Shown here piece after piece: positions 27,401 to 35,354 of a DNA stretch of 64,000 nucleotides. Within the stretch, counting starts at the first letter, position 1. Each line of letters starts with the position of its first letter. The DNA lies in NCBI RefSeq assembly GCF_019799965.1, contig NZ_JABGCJ010000001.1, positions 1 through 64,000 on the forward strand. Direction: 5' to 3'. Source of the stretch: Modestobacter italicus. GTDB lineage: Bacteria; Actinomycetota; Actinomycetes; Mycobacteriales; Geodermatophilaceae. Position numbers and translations under genes: made by a program. Below the pieces are notes generated by a model. That model saw nothing but the letters and a program-made list of their open reading frames with translations, was not told the DNA's origin and made no database searches.

Positions 27401-27447
27401 GGTGGTGCTCAGTGCAGGTGGTGCTCGGTGCAGGTGGTGCTCAGTCG
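27401..27447. repeat. 16-bp tandem repeat, three copies
   Basis: Units beginning GGTGGTGCTC start at 27401, 27417 and 27433 (consensus GGTGGTGCTCRGTGCA). The array lies just past the binding-protein stop codon and is not coding. Confidence 0.8.
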
Positions 27448-27454
27448 ACCGAGG

Positions 27455-29173
27455 TCACTCGATCGTCCAGGTCTGCGAGTTCCACAGCGGGCCGGCCTCG
27501 GTGGGGTTGTCCTGCACCCCTTCGATCGAGGACTGGTACGCGATGAAGGTCGGCTTCTGGTAGAGCGGGATGGTGGCCATCTGGTCCCACAGCAGGGCGT
27601 CGATCTGGTTGCCCAGCTCCGCCTGACGCTCACGCTCCGGCTCGGCGGCCAGCTCCGCGAACAGGGCGTCGATCTCCGGCGTCCCGACCCGCGAGTAGTT
27701 CTGCTGGATGTTGTCGCCCTGCGGGGTCTGGTAGATCGACTGCGCAGAGGTGACGAACGGGTTGCCCACCCAGGCGAAGAGCGCGGCCTGGAAACCGCCG
27801 CCCTCGAGGCTGGTCGGCTTGTCCGCACCGGCGAAGATGTCCGGGTTGGCGTTGAACGTGGCGTTGATGCCCGCCTCCTTCAGCTGCGGGATCATCACCT
27901 CGATCGTGGTCTGCCGCAGCGGGTTGTTGGCCGTGGTGTCGATCTGGATGTTCAGCGGGCCGCGCTCGGGGTGGGTGTAGACGCCGTCGGCACCGAGGGT
28001 GTAGCCGGACTGCTCGAGCAGGGCCTTGGCGGCCTCGACACTCTGGCCGGTGACCTCCTCCGGCGCGGTGTCCTCGTACTCGGGCTGGGTGTTGAGCCAG
28101 ATCCGGTTGTTGAGGACCTGCGCGTCGCTGGAGAACTGGCCGACGGTCTGGTCGACGATCTCCTGGCGGTCCAGCGCGTAGGCGAACGCCTTGCGGACGT
28201 TCGGGTCGGCCAGGTGCGGGTCCTGGGTGTTGAGGTCGACGTGCTCGAACGAGAGACCGAAGCTGATCTCGCTCTCGACGTTCGGCTCCAGCGCCTGGAT
28301 CTGCTCGACCAGGTCCAGCTGCGGCTGCGGGTAGATCACGCCGAGCTCACCGGACTGGATGCCCTGGACGGCGGTCGTCGGGTCGTTGCCGATGTTCTGG
28401 ATGATCAGCTGCTCGAGGTTCGGGCCGTCGCCCCACCACTCGGGGTTGGGGGTGAGCACGATGACCTGGGTGCCGGCGTCGATGTTCGACACCTGCCAGG
28501 GGCCACCGGAGATGTTCTCCGGCAGGCCCTCGGAGATCGGCCAGCCGTTGGTGATCGTCTCGCAGAGCGCGACCGGGTCCTCGTTGTCCATGAGGTGGGC
28601 CGGCAGCAGGTTCTCGAAGTTGCCCTGCCAGTCGGCGTACGGCGTGGTGTAGGTGACGGTGACGGTCTTGCCGTCGTCCGAGCCCTCGATGCTCTCGATG
28701 ATGTCGTAGCCAGTGGTCGACAGCACCGCGGCGCAGCCGCCGTCGGCGGGGTCACCGCTGCGGTTGGCCCGCCAGGTGAACTCGAAGTCGTCCGCGGTGA
28801 TCGGGGTGCCGTCGCTCCACACCGCGTCCGGGTTGATCGAGTAGGTGTTGACCTGGACGCCGTCGGTCTCCTCGAGCGTCGGCTCCTCGGTCAGCAGCTC
28901 GTCGTTGTACTCGACGGTGAAGTCCGGCTGGATGTGGTACGGCGAGGGCAGGACGCGGATCAGCACGTTGGCCACCGACGTCGCGTTGCCGGCCGCGATG
29001 TTCGGGTAGAGGTTCTCCGGGAAGTCCGTGGACTCACCGAAGACGACCCGACCGGAGGCACCGCTCTCGCCGTCGCCGCCACCGTCGTCACTGCCGCCGC
29101 CACAGGCCGACAGCGCCATCGCGCCGGTGAGCCCGGTCGCGATGAGCATCGCACTGCGCTTGCTCAACTTCAC
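27455..29173 (-). CDS. Oligopeptide ABC transporter substrate-binding lipoprotein
   Basis: A 572-residue family-5 extracellular solute-binding protein (SBP_bac_5). The lipoprotein signal KLSKRSAMLIATGLTGAMAL runs into the lipobox LSAC, then a Gly/Asp-rich linker and mature domain; VWSDGTPITADDFEFTWRA and DPNVRKAFAYALDRQEIV are hallmark SBP_bac_5 segments. It binds peptides outside the membrane and hands them to the OppBC permease. GTG at 29173 has GAGGAGG about nine bases upstream; the sequence further upstream in frame is Arg-rich and not protein-like. First gene of the operon. Confidence 0.94.
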   Translation of the reverse strand: MKLSKRSAMLIATGLTGAMALSACGGGSDDGGGDGESGASGRVVFGESTDFPENLYPNIAAGNATSVANVLIRVLPSPYHIQPDFTVEYNDELLTEEPTLEETDGVQVNTYSINPDAVWSDGTPITADDFEFTWRANRSGDPADGGCAAVLSTTGYDIIESIEGSDDGKTVTVTYTTPYADWQGNFENLLPAHLMDNEDPVALCETITNGWPISEGLPENISGGPWQVSNIDAGTQVIVLTPNPEWWGDGPNLEQLIIQNIGNDPTTAVQGIQSGELGVIYPQPQLDLVEQIQALEPNVESEISFGLSFEHVDLNTQDPHLADPNVRKAFAYALDRQEIVDQTVGQFSSDAQVLNNRIWLNTQPEYEDTAPEEVTGQSVEAAKALLEQSGYTLGADGVYTHPERGPLNIQIDTTANNPLRQTTIEVMIPQLKEAGINATFNANPDIFAGADKPTSLEGGGFQAALFAWVGNPFVTSAQSIYQTPQGDNIQQNYSRVGTPEIDALFAELAAEPERERQAELGNQIDALLWDQMATIPLYQKPTFIAYQSSIEGVQDNPTEAGPLWNSQTWTIE

Positions 29174-29315
29174 GTTGGATTGCCTCCTCGACCCGCGTGA
29201 GCGGGAGGAACGATCAGGTCTGACCGACCCGGACACCGGGCGGACTGGGGGGTCGTGCGTGAACGCACGCTGTCAGGCAGCTGTCGGGACGCTGACGGAC
29301 AGGAGCGACGGGCAG

Positions 29316-29345
29316 ACCCTAGGCAGAGCCAGAAGAGGCAGTCCA
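29316..29345 (-). promoter_or_regulatory. Possible promoter of the peptide transporter operon
   Basis: On the minus strand TGGACT (29345-29340) and TAGGGT (29321-29316) are separated by 18 bases, a reasonable housekeeping -35/-10 pair, about 140 bases before the binding-protein start. Confidence 0.35.
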
Positions 29346-29475
29346 TGACCGTCATCATCTTGTGACCTTCGCTCACGACCACCTGGGAGAACGCGAAACA
29401 CCGACGCAATACAACCGTCTCGACCGGACACTTTCCGGCCCTTCTCGACGCCTCCCGGAGCAATTGATCATGCGG

Positions 29476-29500
29476 GTGTGTCGCCACGCCGATCGGGTAC
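29476..29500 (+). promoter_or_regulatory. Possible SigB/SigF-type stress promoter of csbD
   Basis: GTGT (29476-29479) and GGGTAC (29495-29500) are 15 bases apart; the actinobacterial stress-sigma consensus is GTTT-N15-17-GGGTA. CsbD genes are classical general-stress regulon members, which makes the match more credible. Confidence 0.35.
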
Positions 29501-29534
29501 CGGGCTCCTCGACACCGTCGAGCCAGGAGGACCC

Positions 29535-29705
29535 ATGAGCGCCGTGGACAAGATGAAGAACAAGGCCCAGGAGCTGTCCGGCCAGGGCAAGGAGGCCGTG
29601 GGCAACGCCACCGACGACCGCGACATGCAGGCCGAGGGCCAGAAGGACCAGGCCGCCGGCAACGCCAAGCAGGCCGGCGAGAAGGTCAAGGACGTCTTCA
29701 AGTGA
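29535..29705 (+). CDS. CsbD family stress-response protein
   Basis: A 56-residue, highly charged helical protein: MKNKAQELSGQGKEAVGNAT, then DMQAEGQKDQAAGNAKQAG is the CsbD repeat pattern (K-x-x-x-G-x-x-K/E-x-x-x-G). CsbD proteins are small cytoplasmic proteins induced by general stress; molecular role unknown. ATG at 29535 has AGGAGG six bases upstream. A stress-type promoter may lie at 29476-29500 and a strong hairpin follows the gene. Monocistronic. Confidence 0.93.
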   Translation: MSAVDKMKNKAQELSGQGKEAVGNATDDRDMQAEGQKDQAAGNAKQAGEKVKDVFK

Positions 29706-29729
29706 GCCGGTCCGGCCACTGATCGACCG

Positions 29730-29767
29730 CGAGAGCGCCGTCCCGGCTCGCCGGGGCGGCGCTCTCG
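29730..29767. terminator. Terminator after csbD
   Basis: CGAGAGCGCCG (29730-29740) with T.G wobble and CCCGG (29742-29746) pairs with 29751-29767 around a CTCG tetraloop, a 17-bp stem ending 25 bases past the stop. Confidence 0.75.
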
Positions 29768-29821
29768 TGCGTCCGGGCGCTTGTGCCACGCCCCGTCCCG
29801 GACGGAAGATGGGCGGCGATG

Positions 29822-31315
29822 ATGAGCATCGCTAATGAACCGGGCGGCGGGTCCGCCGTCGAGCCGGCCGCGTTCGAGGCGGCGACGGCCGCCGTGGAGG
29901 CTGCGCTCGCGGCCGGCGCCCGGTACGCCGACGCGCGGCTGGTCGACCGCCGGCACGAGTCGATGACCGCCCGGGACGGCGACGTCCGCTCGCTGTCCCA
30001 GACCGCGTCCGTCGGGCTGGGCGTCCGTGCGCTGGTCGGCTCCTCGTGGGGCTTCGCCGCGCTCGGCGACCCGGCCGGGGACGCCGACGCCCGGCGCACC
30101 GGCGCCCGGGCCACCGCGATCGCCCAGGCCTCGGCCGCCGTCCCCGGCCCGCCGATGGAGCTCGTCGGCGTCCCGGCCGTGCAGGCCGACTGGGCCAGCG
30201 AGTGCCTGGAGGACCCGTTCGCCGTCCCGCTGGCGGAGAAGGGCGACCTGCTCACCGGGGTCACCGCCACGATGCGCGCCGCCGGTGTGGCCGTCGCCGA
30301 GGCGCTGCACCAGGCCTGGGACACCCGCACTGCGTTCGTCTCCAGCGAGGGCGCCCGGATCGGCCAGCACATCCGGGAGACCGGCGCCGGCATGCACTGC
30401 CTGACCGTCGGGGACGGGGAGACCCAGCGCCGCTCGTACCCGGCCTTCCGCGGCCAGTACGGCACCCGCGGGTGGGAACTGGTGCGCGAGCTGGACCTGC
30501 CCGGCCACGCCGACCGGATCGCCGCCGAGTGCCAGGAGCTGCTCACCGCACCCCCGTGCCCCTCCAGCGAGACCACCCTGCTGCTGGGCGGGGAGCAGAT
30601 GTCGCTGCAGATCCACGAGTCCGTCGGGCACGCCATCGAACTCGACCGGATCCTCGGCTGGGAGGCCGCCTTCGCCGGCACCTCCTGGCTGGACCTCACC
30701 CAGCTCGGCTCGCTGCGCTTCGGGTCGGAGCTGATGAACATCACCATCGACCCGACCCTCCCCGGCGCGCTGGGGTCCTTCGGGTACGACGACGAGGGCA
30801 CCCCCGCCACCGCCCGCGACGCGGTGCGCAACGGGATCTGGGTGGGCGTGCTGGCCGGCCGCGACTCCGCCGCCCTGGCCGGGCTGGGGTACGCCGGCTC
30901 CGTGCGCGCCGACGGGTACGCCCGGCTGCCGATGGTCCGGATGACCAACGTCGGGCTCGAGCCCGGCCCGCACACGCTGGAGGAGATGATCGCCGCCACC
31001 GACGACGGCGTGCTCATGGAGCACAACCGCTCCTGGTCGATCGACGACCGCCGGCTCAACTTCCAGTTCGGCTGCGAGATCGGCTGGGAGGTGCGCAACG
31101 GCCGGAAGGGCCGGATGCTCAAGAACCCCTCCTACACCGGCATCGGCCCGCGCTTCTGGTCCTCGCTGGACATGCTCGCCGGCCGCGCGCCGGGCGAGTG
31201 GCGGGCCTGGGGCACGCCGAACTGCGGCAAGGGGCAGCCCGGGCAGGTCGGCCACACCGGACACGGCGCGGCACCGGCACGCTTCTCCGGCGTCCGGGTG
31301 GGGGTGCGCAGCTGA
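29822..31315 (+). CDS. tldD: TldD family metalloprotease
   Basis: A 497-residue TldD/PmbA family protein. HESVGHAIELDR supplies the HExxxH zinc site; LKNPSYTGIGPRFWSSLDML and GTPNCGKGQPGQ are typical C-terminal TldD features (NPxY, C-G-K-G-Q). TldD and TldE/PmbA form a heterodimer that degrades unfolded peptides. The start is either of two adjacent ATGs at 29819/29822; the second is used. Its stop and the partner gene's ATG share a base (TGATG at 31313-31317), matching 1:1 complex production. Confidence 0.9.
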   Translation: MSIANEPGGGSAVEPAAFEAATAAVEAALAAGARYADARLVDRRHESMTARDGDVRSLSQTASVGLGVRALVGSSWGFAALGDPAGDADARRTGARATAIAQASAAVPGPPMELVGVPAVQADWASECLEDPFAVPLAEKGDLLTGVTATMRAAGVAVAEALHQAWDTRTAFVSSEGARIGQHIRETGAGMHCLTVGDGETQRRSYPAFRGQYGTRGWELVRELDLPGHADRIAAECQELLTAPPCPSSETTLLLGGEQMSLQIHESVGHAIELDRILGWEAAFAGTSWLDLTQLGSLRFGSELMNITIDPTLPGALGSFGYDDEGTPATARDAVRNGIWVGVLAGRDSAALAGLGYAGSVRADGYARLPMVRMTNVGLEPGPHTLEEMIAATDDGVLMEHNRSWSIDDRRLNFQFGCEIGWEVRNGRKGRMLKNPSYTGIGPRFWSSLDMLAGRAPGEWRAWGTPNCGKGQPGQVGHTGHGAAPARFSGVRVGVRS

Positions 31316-32688
31316 TGCCCTCCCCCGATCTCGACGGACCCCTGCTCGACGACCTGGCCGGCGCCGTCCTCGACGAGGTGCGCCGGCAGGCCGGCACCGA
31401 CGCCGCGGCCACCGTGCGCGCCGAGCGCTCCACCCTGGCGCTGACCCGCTTCGCCGACTCCGCGATCCACCAGAACGTCGCCGACGAGCAGGTGACGGTG
31501 CACCTGCAGCTGACCGTGGACGGCGGCCGGACGGCGACCGCCGCGACCACCCGCAGCCGCACCGAGGCGGTCGCCGACCTGGTCGCGGCCACCCTCGCCG
31601 CCGCCCGGTTGCGCCCCCGCGACCCGAGCTGGCCCGGCCTCGGCGAGCCGGCCCCGCTGACCTCCGCCGGCTCCCCGGACGAGGCGACCGCAGCCGCCTC
31701 CCCCGCCGACCGGGCCGCCGGCGTCGCCGCCTTCGTCGCCGCCACGGGTGGGCTGAGCGCCGCCGGCTTCGTGCAGACCGCCGCGCTCAGCACCGTGCTC
31801 GCCGACACCGCCGGCCGGCACCTCTACGGCGCGACCACCTCGGCGATCTGCGACGGCATCGCCCGGCTCTCCGGCGCCGACGGCGTCGCGCGGTCGATGT
31901 CCGCCCGCCTCGCCGACCTCGACTGCGCCGCGCTCGGTGCCCGGGCCGCGGCCAAGGCGCGCGCCGGAGTGGACGCCGTCCCGGTCGAGCCGGGCGCCTA
32001 CCCGGTCGTGCTGGAGCCGGCGGCGGTGGCCGACCTGGTCGGCGGGCTGGTGTCCGGCCAGTTCAACGGCAAGGCGGTCGTCGACGGGACCTCGGGGCTG
32101 CGCCTGGGCGACCAGCAGTTCGACCAGGCGGTCACCCTCGCCGACGACCCGTCCGCCGGCGTGGGGCTGCCCTTCGACACCGAGGGCACACCCACCGCCC
32201 GCACCGAGCTGGTGCGCGACGGCGTCCCGGTGGGGCTGACCACCGACCGGCGGACCGCAGCGGCGCTGGACCGGACGCCGTCCGGGCACGCCTCCGACGT
32301 CAGCGCGACGTGGGGCCCGGTCGCCGGGGACCCGGCGCTCTCCCCCGGCTCGGGTGGCAGCGTGGCCGACCTGGTCGGCGGGCTGGAACGCGGGTTGCTG
32401 GTCAGCGACCTCTGGTACACCCGCGTCGTCGAGGCGCGGCGCTCGGTGTGGACCGGGTTGACCCGCAACGGCGTCTGGCTGGTCGAGGACGGGCAGGTGG
32501 TGGCCCCGGTGAGCACGCTGCGGTTCACCCAGTCCTACCTGGAGGCGCTGGCCCCCGGTGCGGTCGTCGTCGGCTCCGAGGTCGACCCGCAGCCGTACCG
32601 CTTGATGGGCCCGATGGGCTACAACCGCGTCGCCGTCCCGGCGGTGCGGCTGGCCGCTTGGAACATCACCGGCAACGCCGCCGGCTGA
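31315..32688 (+). CDS. PmbA/TldE homologue
   Basis: A 457-residue partner of TldD lacking the HExxxH site: SGQFNGKAVVDGTSGLRLGD and GLERGLLVSDLWYTRVVEAR mark the PmbA_TldD C-terminal domain, and the N-terminal domain begins DDLAGAVLDEVRRQAG. In the complex this subunit shapes the proteolytic chamber without its own metal. ATG at 31315 overlaps the tldD stop. Immediately after its stop is a four-copy 24-bp tandem repeat. Confidence 0.88.
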   Translation: MPSPDLDGPLLDDLAGAVLDEVRRQAGTDAAATVRAERSTLALTRFADSAIHQNVADEQVTVHLQLTVDGGRTATAATTRSRTEAVADLVAATLAAARLRPRDPSWPGLGEPAPLTSAGSPDEATAAASPADRAAGVAAFVAATGGLSAAGFVQTAALSTVLADTAGRHLYGATTSAICDGIARLSGADGVARSMSARLADLDCAALGARAAAKARAGVDAVPVEPGAYPVVLEPAAVADLVGGLVSGQFNGKAVVDGTSGLRLGDQQFDQAVTLADDPSAGVGLPFDTEGTPTARTELVRDGVPVGLTTDRRTAAALDRTPSGHASDVSATWGPVAGDPALSPGSGGSVADLVGGLERGLLVSDLWYTRVVEARRSVWTGLTRNGVWLVEDGQVVAPVSTLRFTQSYLEALAPGAVVVGSEVDPQPYRLMGPMGYNRVAVPAVRLAAWNITGNAAG

Positions 32689-32696
32689 CCCCCCAC

Positions 32697-32792
32697 GGTT
32701 TCGCGCGAACAAGCACGCACGGTTTCGCGCGAACAAGCACGCGCGGTTCCGCGCGAACGAGCACGCGCGGTTCCGCGCGAACGAGCACGCGC
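32697..32792. repeat. 24-bp tandem repeat, four copies
   Basis: Units at 32697, 32721, 32745 and 32769; consensus GGTTYCGCGCGAACRAGCACG followed by CRC. Copies 1-2 carry the exact palindrome TTCGCGCGAA; copies 3-4 share TTCC variants. The array sits 15 bases beyond the 3' end of the DUF559 gene and eight bases after the pmbA-like gene. Confidence 0.92.
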
Positions 32793-32807
32793 GGAGAGGC
32801 GCAGCGG

Positions 32808-33725
32808 TCAGGTGAGGACGCCGGCGTCGGCGAGCACCGTCCGGATCCGGGCGACGACGGCGTCCAGGTCACGCAGGTCGACGGAGCTCAGCCGGACGAC
32901 CTGCCAGCCCGCCTGGACCAACCGGTCGTACCTGGCGTCGTCCTTGTCGATCTGGACGCCGTCGAAGTGGTAGGCACCCTCGTACTCGACGATCAGCTTC
33001 GCCTCCGGCCACGCGAGGTCGACCTGACCCAGGAGGACGCCGTCCTCGTACACCCGGAACTGCGGCACCGGGTGCGGCAGGCCGGCGACGTGGCAGGCCA
33101 CTCGGACACGCGACTCGGGTGGGCTCATGGCGCGGTCGTCGACGAGTGGCAGCAGTGCGTTCGCCCGCCGGCTGCCCCACTGGCCGCTTCGGCGCACGAA
33201 CCCCGCCGCCAGCGCCGCGACGGACAGACCGTCCGCCGCCTGCCGCCCGTGCCGCAGCATCCCGTCCAGCAGGGCGACCGCAGCGGCCGTGGGCTCCAGC
33301 GTGGCGACGTCCCAGGCCGTCCGAACGGCGGTCGTTACCCGCACGCCGTCCTCGTCCTGCCAGATCTCAGCCGGTCGCACGTCGGTCCGGTGCACCTGCA
33401 CGCCGCGCGGTCCGCGCCACCGACACGTGCGGGGGACGACGACAAGGACCGGATCAGCGGACGAGCTGAACGGCGCACCGAACCAAGCCGCTGCTGATCG
33501 CCCGCCCAGCGCAGCCTCGGCCGGCATCAGGAGCGCGGCCGCCCGGGCCCTCAGCCGGTGGTCGTGCCTGAGTCCCGGATCTGCGTAGACGTTGCGGAGC
33601 ACCCGGCGGTACAGCCCGGACTCGAGCTGGCGCCTGGTCAGCACTCCCTCGGCGAGTGCGTGGGAACCGACGAAGAGACCTCCGAGGAAACGGCGTGTCG
33701 GCGTCACCGCCGCAGCGTCGCGCAT
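32808..33725 (-). CDS. DUF559 / PD-(D/E)XK nuclease-like protein with AbiEi-like N-terminus
   Basis: A 305-residue protein. The N-terminus (LTRRQLESGLYRRVLRNVYADPG) resembles the AbiEi-type winged-helix that opens many actinobacterial DUF559 proteins. The C-terminal third is a Vsr/PD-(D/E)XK nuclease-like fold: GQVDLAWPEAKLIVEYEGAY gives D...E-x-K followed by a second acidic residue, then DARYDRLVQAGWQVVRLSSV. DNA target unknown. ATG at 33725. Remarkably it is flanked on both sides by short tandem repeats sharing CGCGCGAA. Composition matches neighbours; no integrase nearby. Confidence 0.83.
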   Translation of the reverse strand: MRDAAAVTPTRRFLGGLFVGSHALAEGVLTRRQLESGLYRRVLRNVYADPGLRHDHRLRARAAALLMPAEAALGGRSAAAWFGAPFSSSADPVLVVVPRTCRWRGPRGVQVHRTDVRPAEIWQDEDGVRVTTAVRTAWDVATLEPTAAAVALLDGMLRHGRQAADGLSVAALAAGFVRRSGQWGSRRANALLPLVDDRAMSPPESRVRVACHVAGLPHPVPQFRVYEDGVLLGQVDLAWPEAKLIVEYEGAYHFDGVQIDKDDARYDRLVQAGWQVVRLSSVDLRDLDAVVARIRTVLADAGVLT

Positions 33726-33765
33726 CCACCCATGGCCGTGCGGCGGTCATCCACAGCCCCCGCGC

Positions 33766-33952
33766 TTGATCGCGCGAAAGCGCCGCGCCTGATCGCGCGA
33801 AAGCGCCGCGCCTGATCGCGCGAAAGCGCCGCGCCTGATCGCGCGAAAGCGCCGCGCCTGATCGCGCGAAAGCGCCGCGCCTGATCGCGCGAAAGCGCCG
33901 CGCCTGATCGCGCGAAAGCGCCGCGCCTGATCGCGCGAAAGCGCCGCGGAGG
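33766..33952. repeat. 23-bp tandem repeat, eight copies
   Basis: GATCGCGCGAAAGCGCCGCG recurs exactly every 23 bases from 33768 (33768, 33791, 33814, 33837, 33860, 33883, 33906, 33929); the unit is this plus CCT. There are no spacers. The array lies 40 bases upstream of the DUF559 gene start and abuts the 3' end of the NUDIX fusion gene. Confidence 0.95.
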
Positions 33953-33954
33953 GG

Positions 33955-34716
33955 TCAGAGGCGGGCGAGGAGGGACTGGACGGCGGGGATCAGTGGGCGG
34001 TCGGCCGGGATCCAGTCCAGCTCGTCGAGGTCCTCGGCCGGCAGCCAGCGCAGCGCGCTGTGCTCGTGGGCGACCAGCTCGCCGGCGGTGACCCGGCCCC
34101 ACCAGACCCGCAGCGTGGACGCGCCGGGGGCGCCGCCGGCGACGACGCCGTCCAGCGGGACCTCACCGAGGAAGGCCTGCGGTGCGATGCCGACGGCGAG
34201 CTCCTCGCGGCACTCCCGGACGAGCGCGGCCAGCTCGCCCTCCCCACGCTCGACCTTGCCGCCGGGGAACTCCCAGAGCCCGGCCAGCGGGCCCGACCCG
34301 CGCTGGGCGACCAGCACCCGCCGGCGGTCGTCGACGAGCGCGGCGCCGACCACCTGGGTGACCTCCTGGGCCCGGCGGCCCGCGGCGGCCGCGTAGGCGT
34401 CCAGGTGCGCCTGCATGGCCCGGACCAGCCGGCGGCGCAGCACGGTCTGGTCGACCAGGCCACCCAGCGGCCCCGGCAGCGCGGTCTGCCAGTCGACCTG
34501 CTCGTGCACCAGCGTGCCGGCGCCGGTGGCGGCGAACTCGCGGGTGTGCACCAGCCGACGCCTCCCGGCCAGCTCCGCCTCGTGGACGTCGCGCCAGGGC
34601 CGTTCGGAGACGACCTCCCGCAACGGCCGGGGCCAGGGCCGACCGAGTGACCGCGCGACGTCGAACGCGACGGTCAGCGGGGCCTCCACCAAGGTGGTGA
34701 ACCGCAGCTGGGACAC
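33955..34716 (-). CDS. SRPBCC - NUDIX hydrolase fusion
   Basis: A 253-residue two-domain protein. Residues 1-120 are SRPBCC/START-like (SQLRFTTLVEAPLTVAFDVA, then GTLVHEQVDWQTALPGPLGG). Residues about 122-253 are a MutT-like NUDIX hydrolase: VVGAALVDDRRRVLVAQRG and the Nudix box GGKVERGEGELAALVRECRE followed by EL (GX5EX7REUXEEXGU). MutT-type enzymes sanitise oxidised dNTPs or cleave other nucleoside diphosphates. GTG at 34716; no internal start has a good ribosome site and the frame is continuous, so I treat it as one fused protein. Confidence 0.83.
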   Translation of the reverse strand: MSQLRFTTLVEAPLTVAFDVARSLGRPWPRPLREVVSERPWRDVHEAELAGRRRLVHTREFAATGAGTLVHEQVDWQTALPGPLGGLVDQTVLRRRLVRAMQAHLDAYAAAAGRRAQEVTQVVGAALVDDRRRVLVAQRGSGPLAGLWEFPGGKVERGEGELAALVRECREELAVGIAPQAFLGEVPLDGVVAGGAPGASTLRVWWGRVTAGELVAHEHSALRWLPAEDLDELDWIPADRPLIPAVQSLLARL

Positions 34717-34752
34717 GCGGCCCAGCTTCGCAGACCAGGCAGGATGGGCTCC

Positions 34753-35226
34753 GTGCGCATCTCCGCCCGGGTCGACTACGCCGTGCGCGCCGCCGTGGAG
34801 CTGGCCGCCGTGGCGCCGGCGACGCTCACCTCCGACCGCATCGCACAGGCACAGGGCATCCCGGCCCGCTTCCTGCAGGCGATCCTCGGCGACCTGCAGC
34901 ACGCCCGGCTGGTCACCAGCCAGCGCGGCCGGGAGGGCGGGTACCGGCTGGCGCTGCCGCCGGCGGAGGTCTCGATCGCCCGGGTCATGCGGGTGGAGCA
35001 GGGCTTCCTCGCCGAGGTGCACGGCCAGCGCCCCGAGGACGTCGAGTACCCCGGGGCCGCGGAGCCGCTGGCCTCGGTCTGGGTGGCGGCCCGGGAGGCC
35101 TACCGCCGGGTGCTGGAGAACGTGACGCTGGCCGACGTGGTCGCCGGGCGGATGCCGGCCCAGGTGGCCGAGATGATCGAGCTGGAGAGCGCTTGGCGGT
35201 CCTTCGGCATCCCCGCCGCCGACTGA
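34753..35226 (+). CDS. Rrf2 family transcriptional regulator
   Basis: A 157-residue regulator: RISARVDYAVRAAVELAAVA, the helix-turn-helix TSDRIAQAQGIPARFLQAIL and the wing QRGREGGYRLALPPAEVSIA are standard Rrf2. The loop that holds three cysteines in IscR/NsrR has none here, so it is not an Fe-S sensor of that type and resembles CymR-like or other cysteine/sulfur regulators. GTG at 34753 is seven bases after CAGGAT (34740-34745), a leaderless signature; ATG at 34744 is the alternative. It precedes the sulfur-assimilation genes and probably regulates them. Confidence 0.88.
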   Translation: MRISARVDYAVRAAVELAAVAPATLTSDRIAQAQGIPARFLQAILGDLQHARLVTSQRGREGGYRLALPPAEVSIARVMRVEQGFLAEVHGQRPEDVEYPGAAEPLASVWVAAREAYRRVLENVTLADVVAGRMPAQVAEMIELESAWRSFGIPAAD

Positions 35227-35267
35227 GGCCCGACCCCTCCGTCGCCTCGGTGTGGCACGATCGAACC

Positions 35268-35354
35268 GTGACGGACTGCGGCGCCCTCCTCGTGGCGCGA
35301 CTGCACGTCGATCTGGCGCGGGTCTCCAGCGCCGCCTGTCGCGCTCCGCGCTGA
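35268..35354 (+). CDS. Cysteine-containing leader peptide of the sulfur assimilation operon
   Basis: A 28-codon ORF starting GTG ACG GAC TGC. Its core LHVDLARVSSAACR matches the conserved pattern of actinobacterial 'putative leader peptides' found upstream of sulfur-metabolism genes. The GTG is six bases after CACGAT (35256-35261), consistent with leaderless translation. Cys codons occur at positions 4 and 24, the latter four codons before the stop, suitable for sensing Cys-tRNA supply. The sulfite reductase start is 93 bases downstream. Mycobacterial cysteine operons are known to use Cys-rich leaderless ORFs as attenuators; transfer of that mechanism here is inference. Confidence 0.78.
   Translation: MTDCGALLVARLHVDLARVSSAACRAPR

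Larger units (their letters stand above)
27141..27454. other. 314-bp gap inside the transporter operon
   Basis: Between the substrate-binding-protein gene and the first permease. It holds a 16-bp triple repeat (27401-27447) and two perfect or near-perfect hairpins (27369-27398, 27324-27359), then about 180 bp without a recognisable gene. A segmental terminator or mRNA-stabilising region is the likely role. Confidence 0.65.
29174..29534. other. 361-bp divergent intergenic region
   Basis: Separates the peptide transporter operon (minus) from csbD (plus). No gene is visible. It is less GC-rich than its surroundings and contains plausible promoters for both sides, annotated separately. Confidence 0.7.

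Noticed and set aside
32666-32872. Short minus-strand ORF with an eight-residue VLVRAEPR repeat
   Set aside because: It is produced by the 24-bp array being divisible by three; it overlaps the DUF559 gene end and has no start signal.
33766-33952. CRISPR array
   Set aside because: The 23-bp units follow one another with no spacers, and no cas gene is present.
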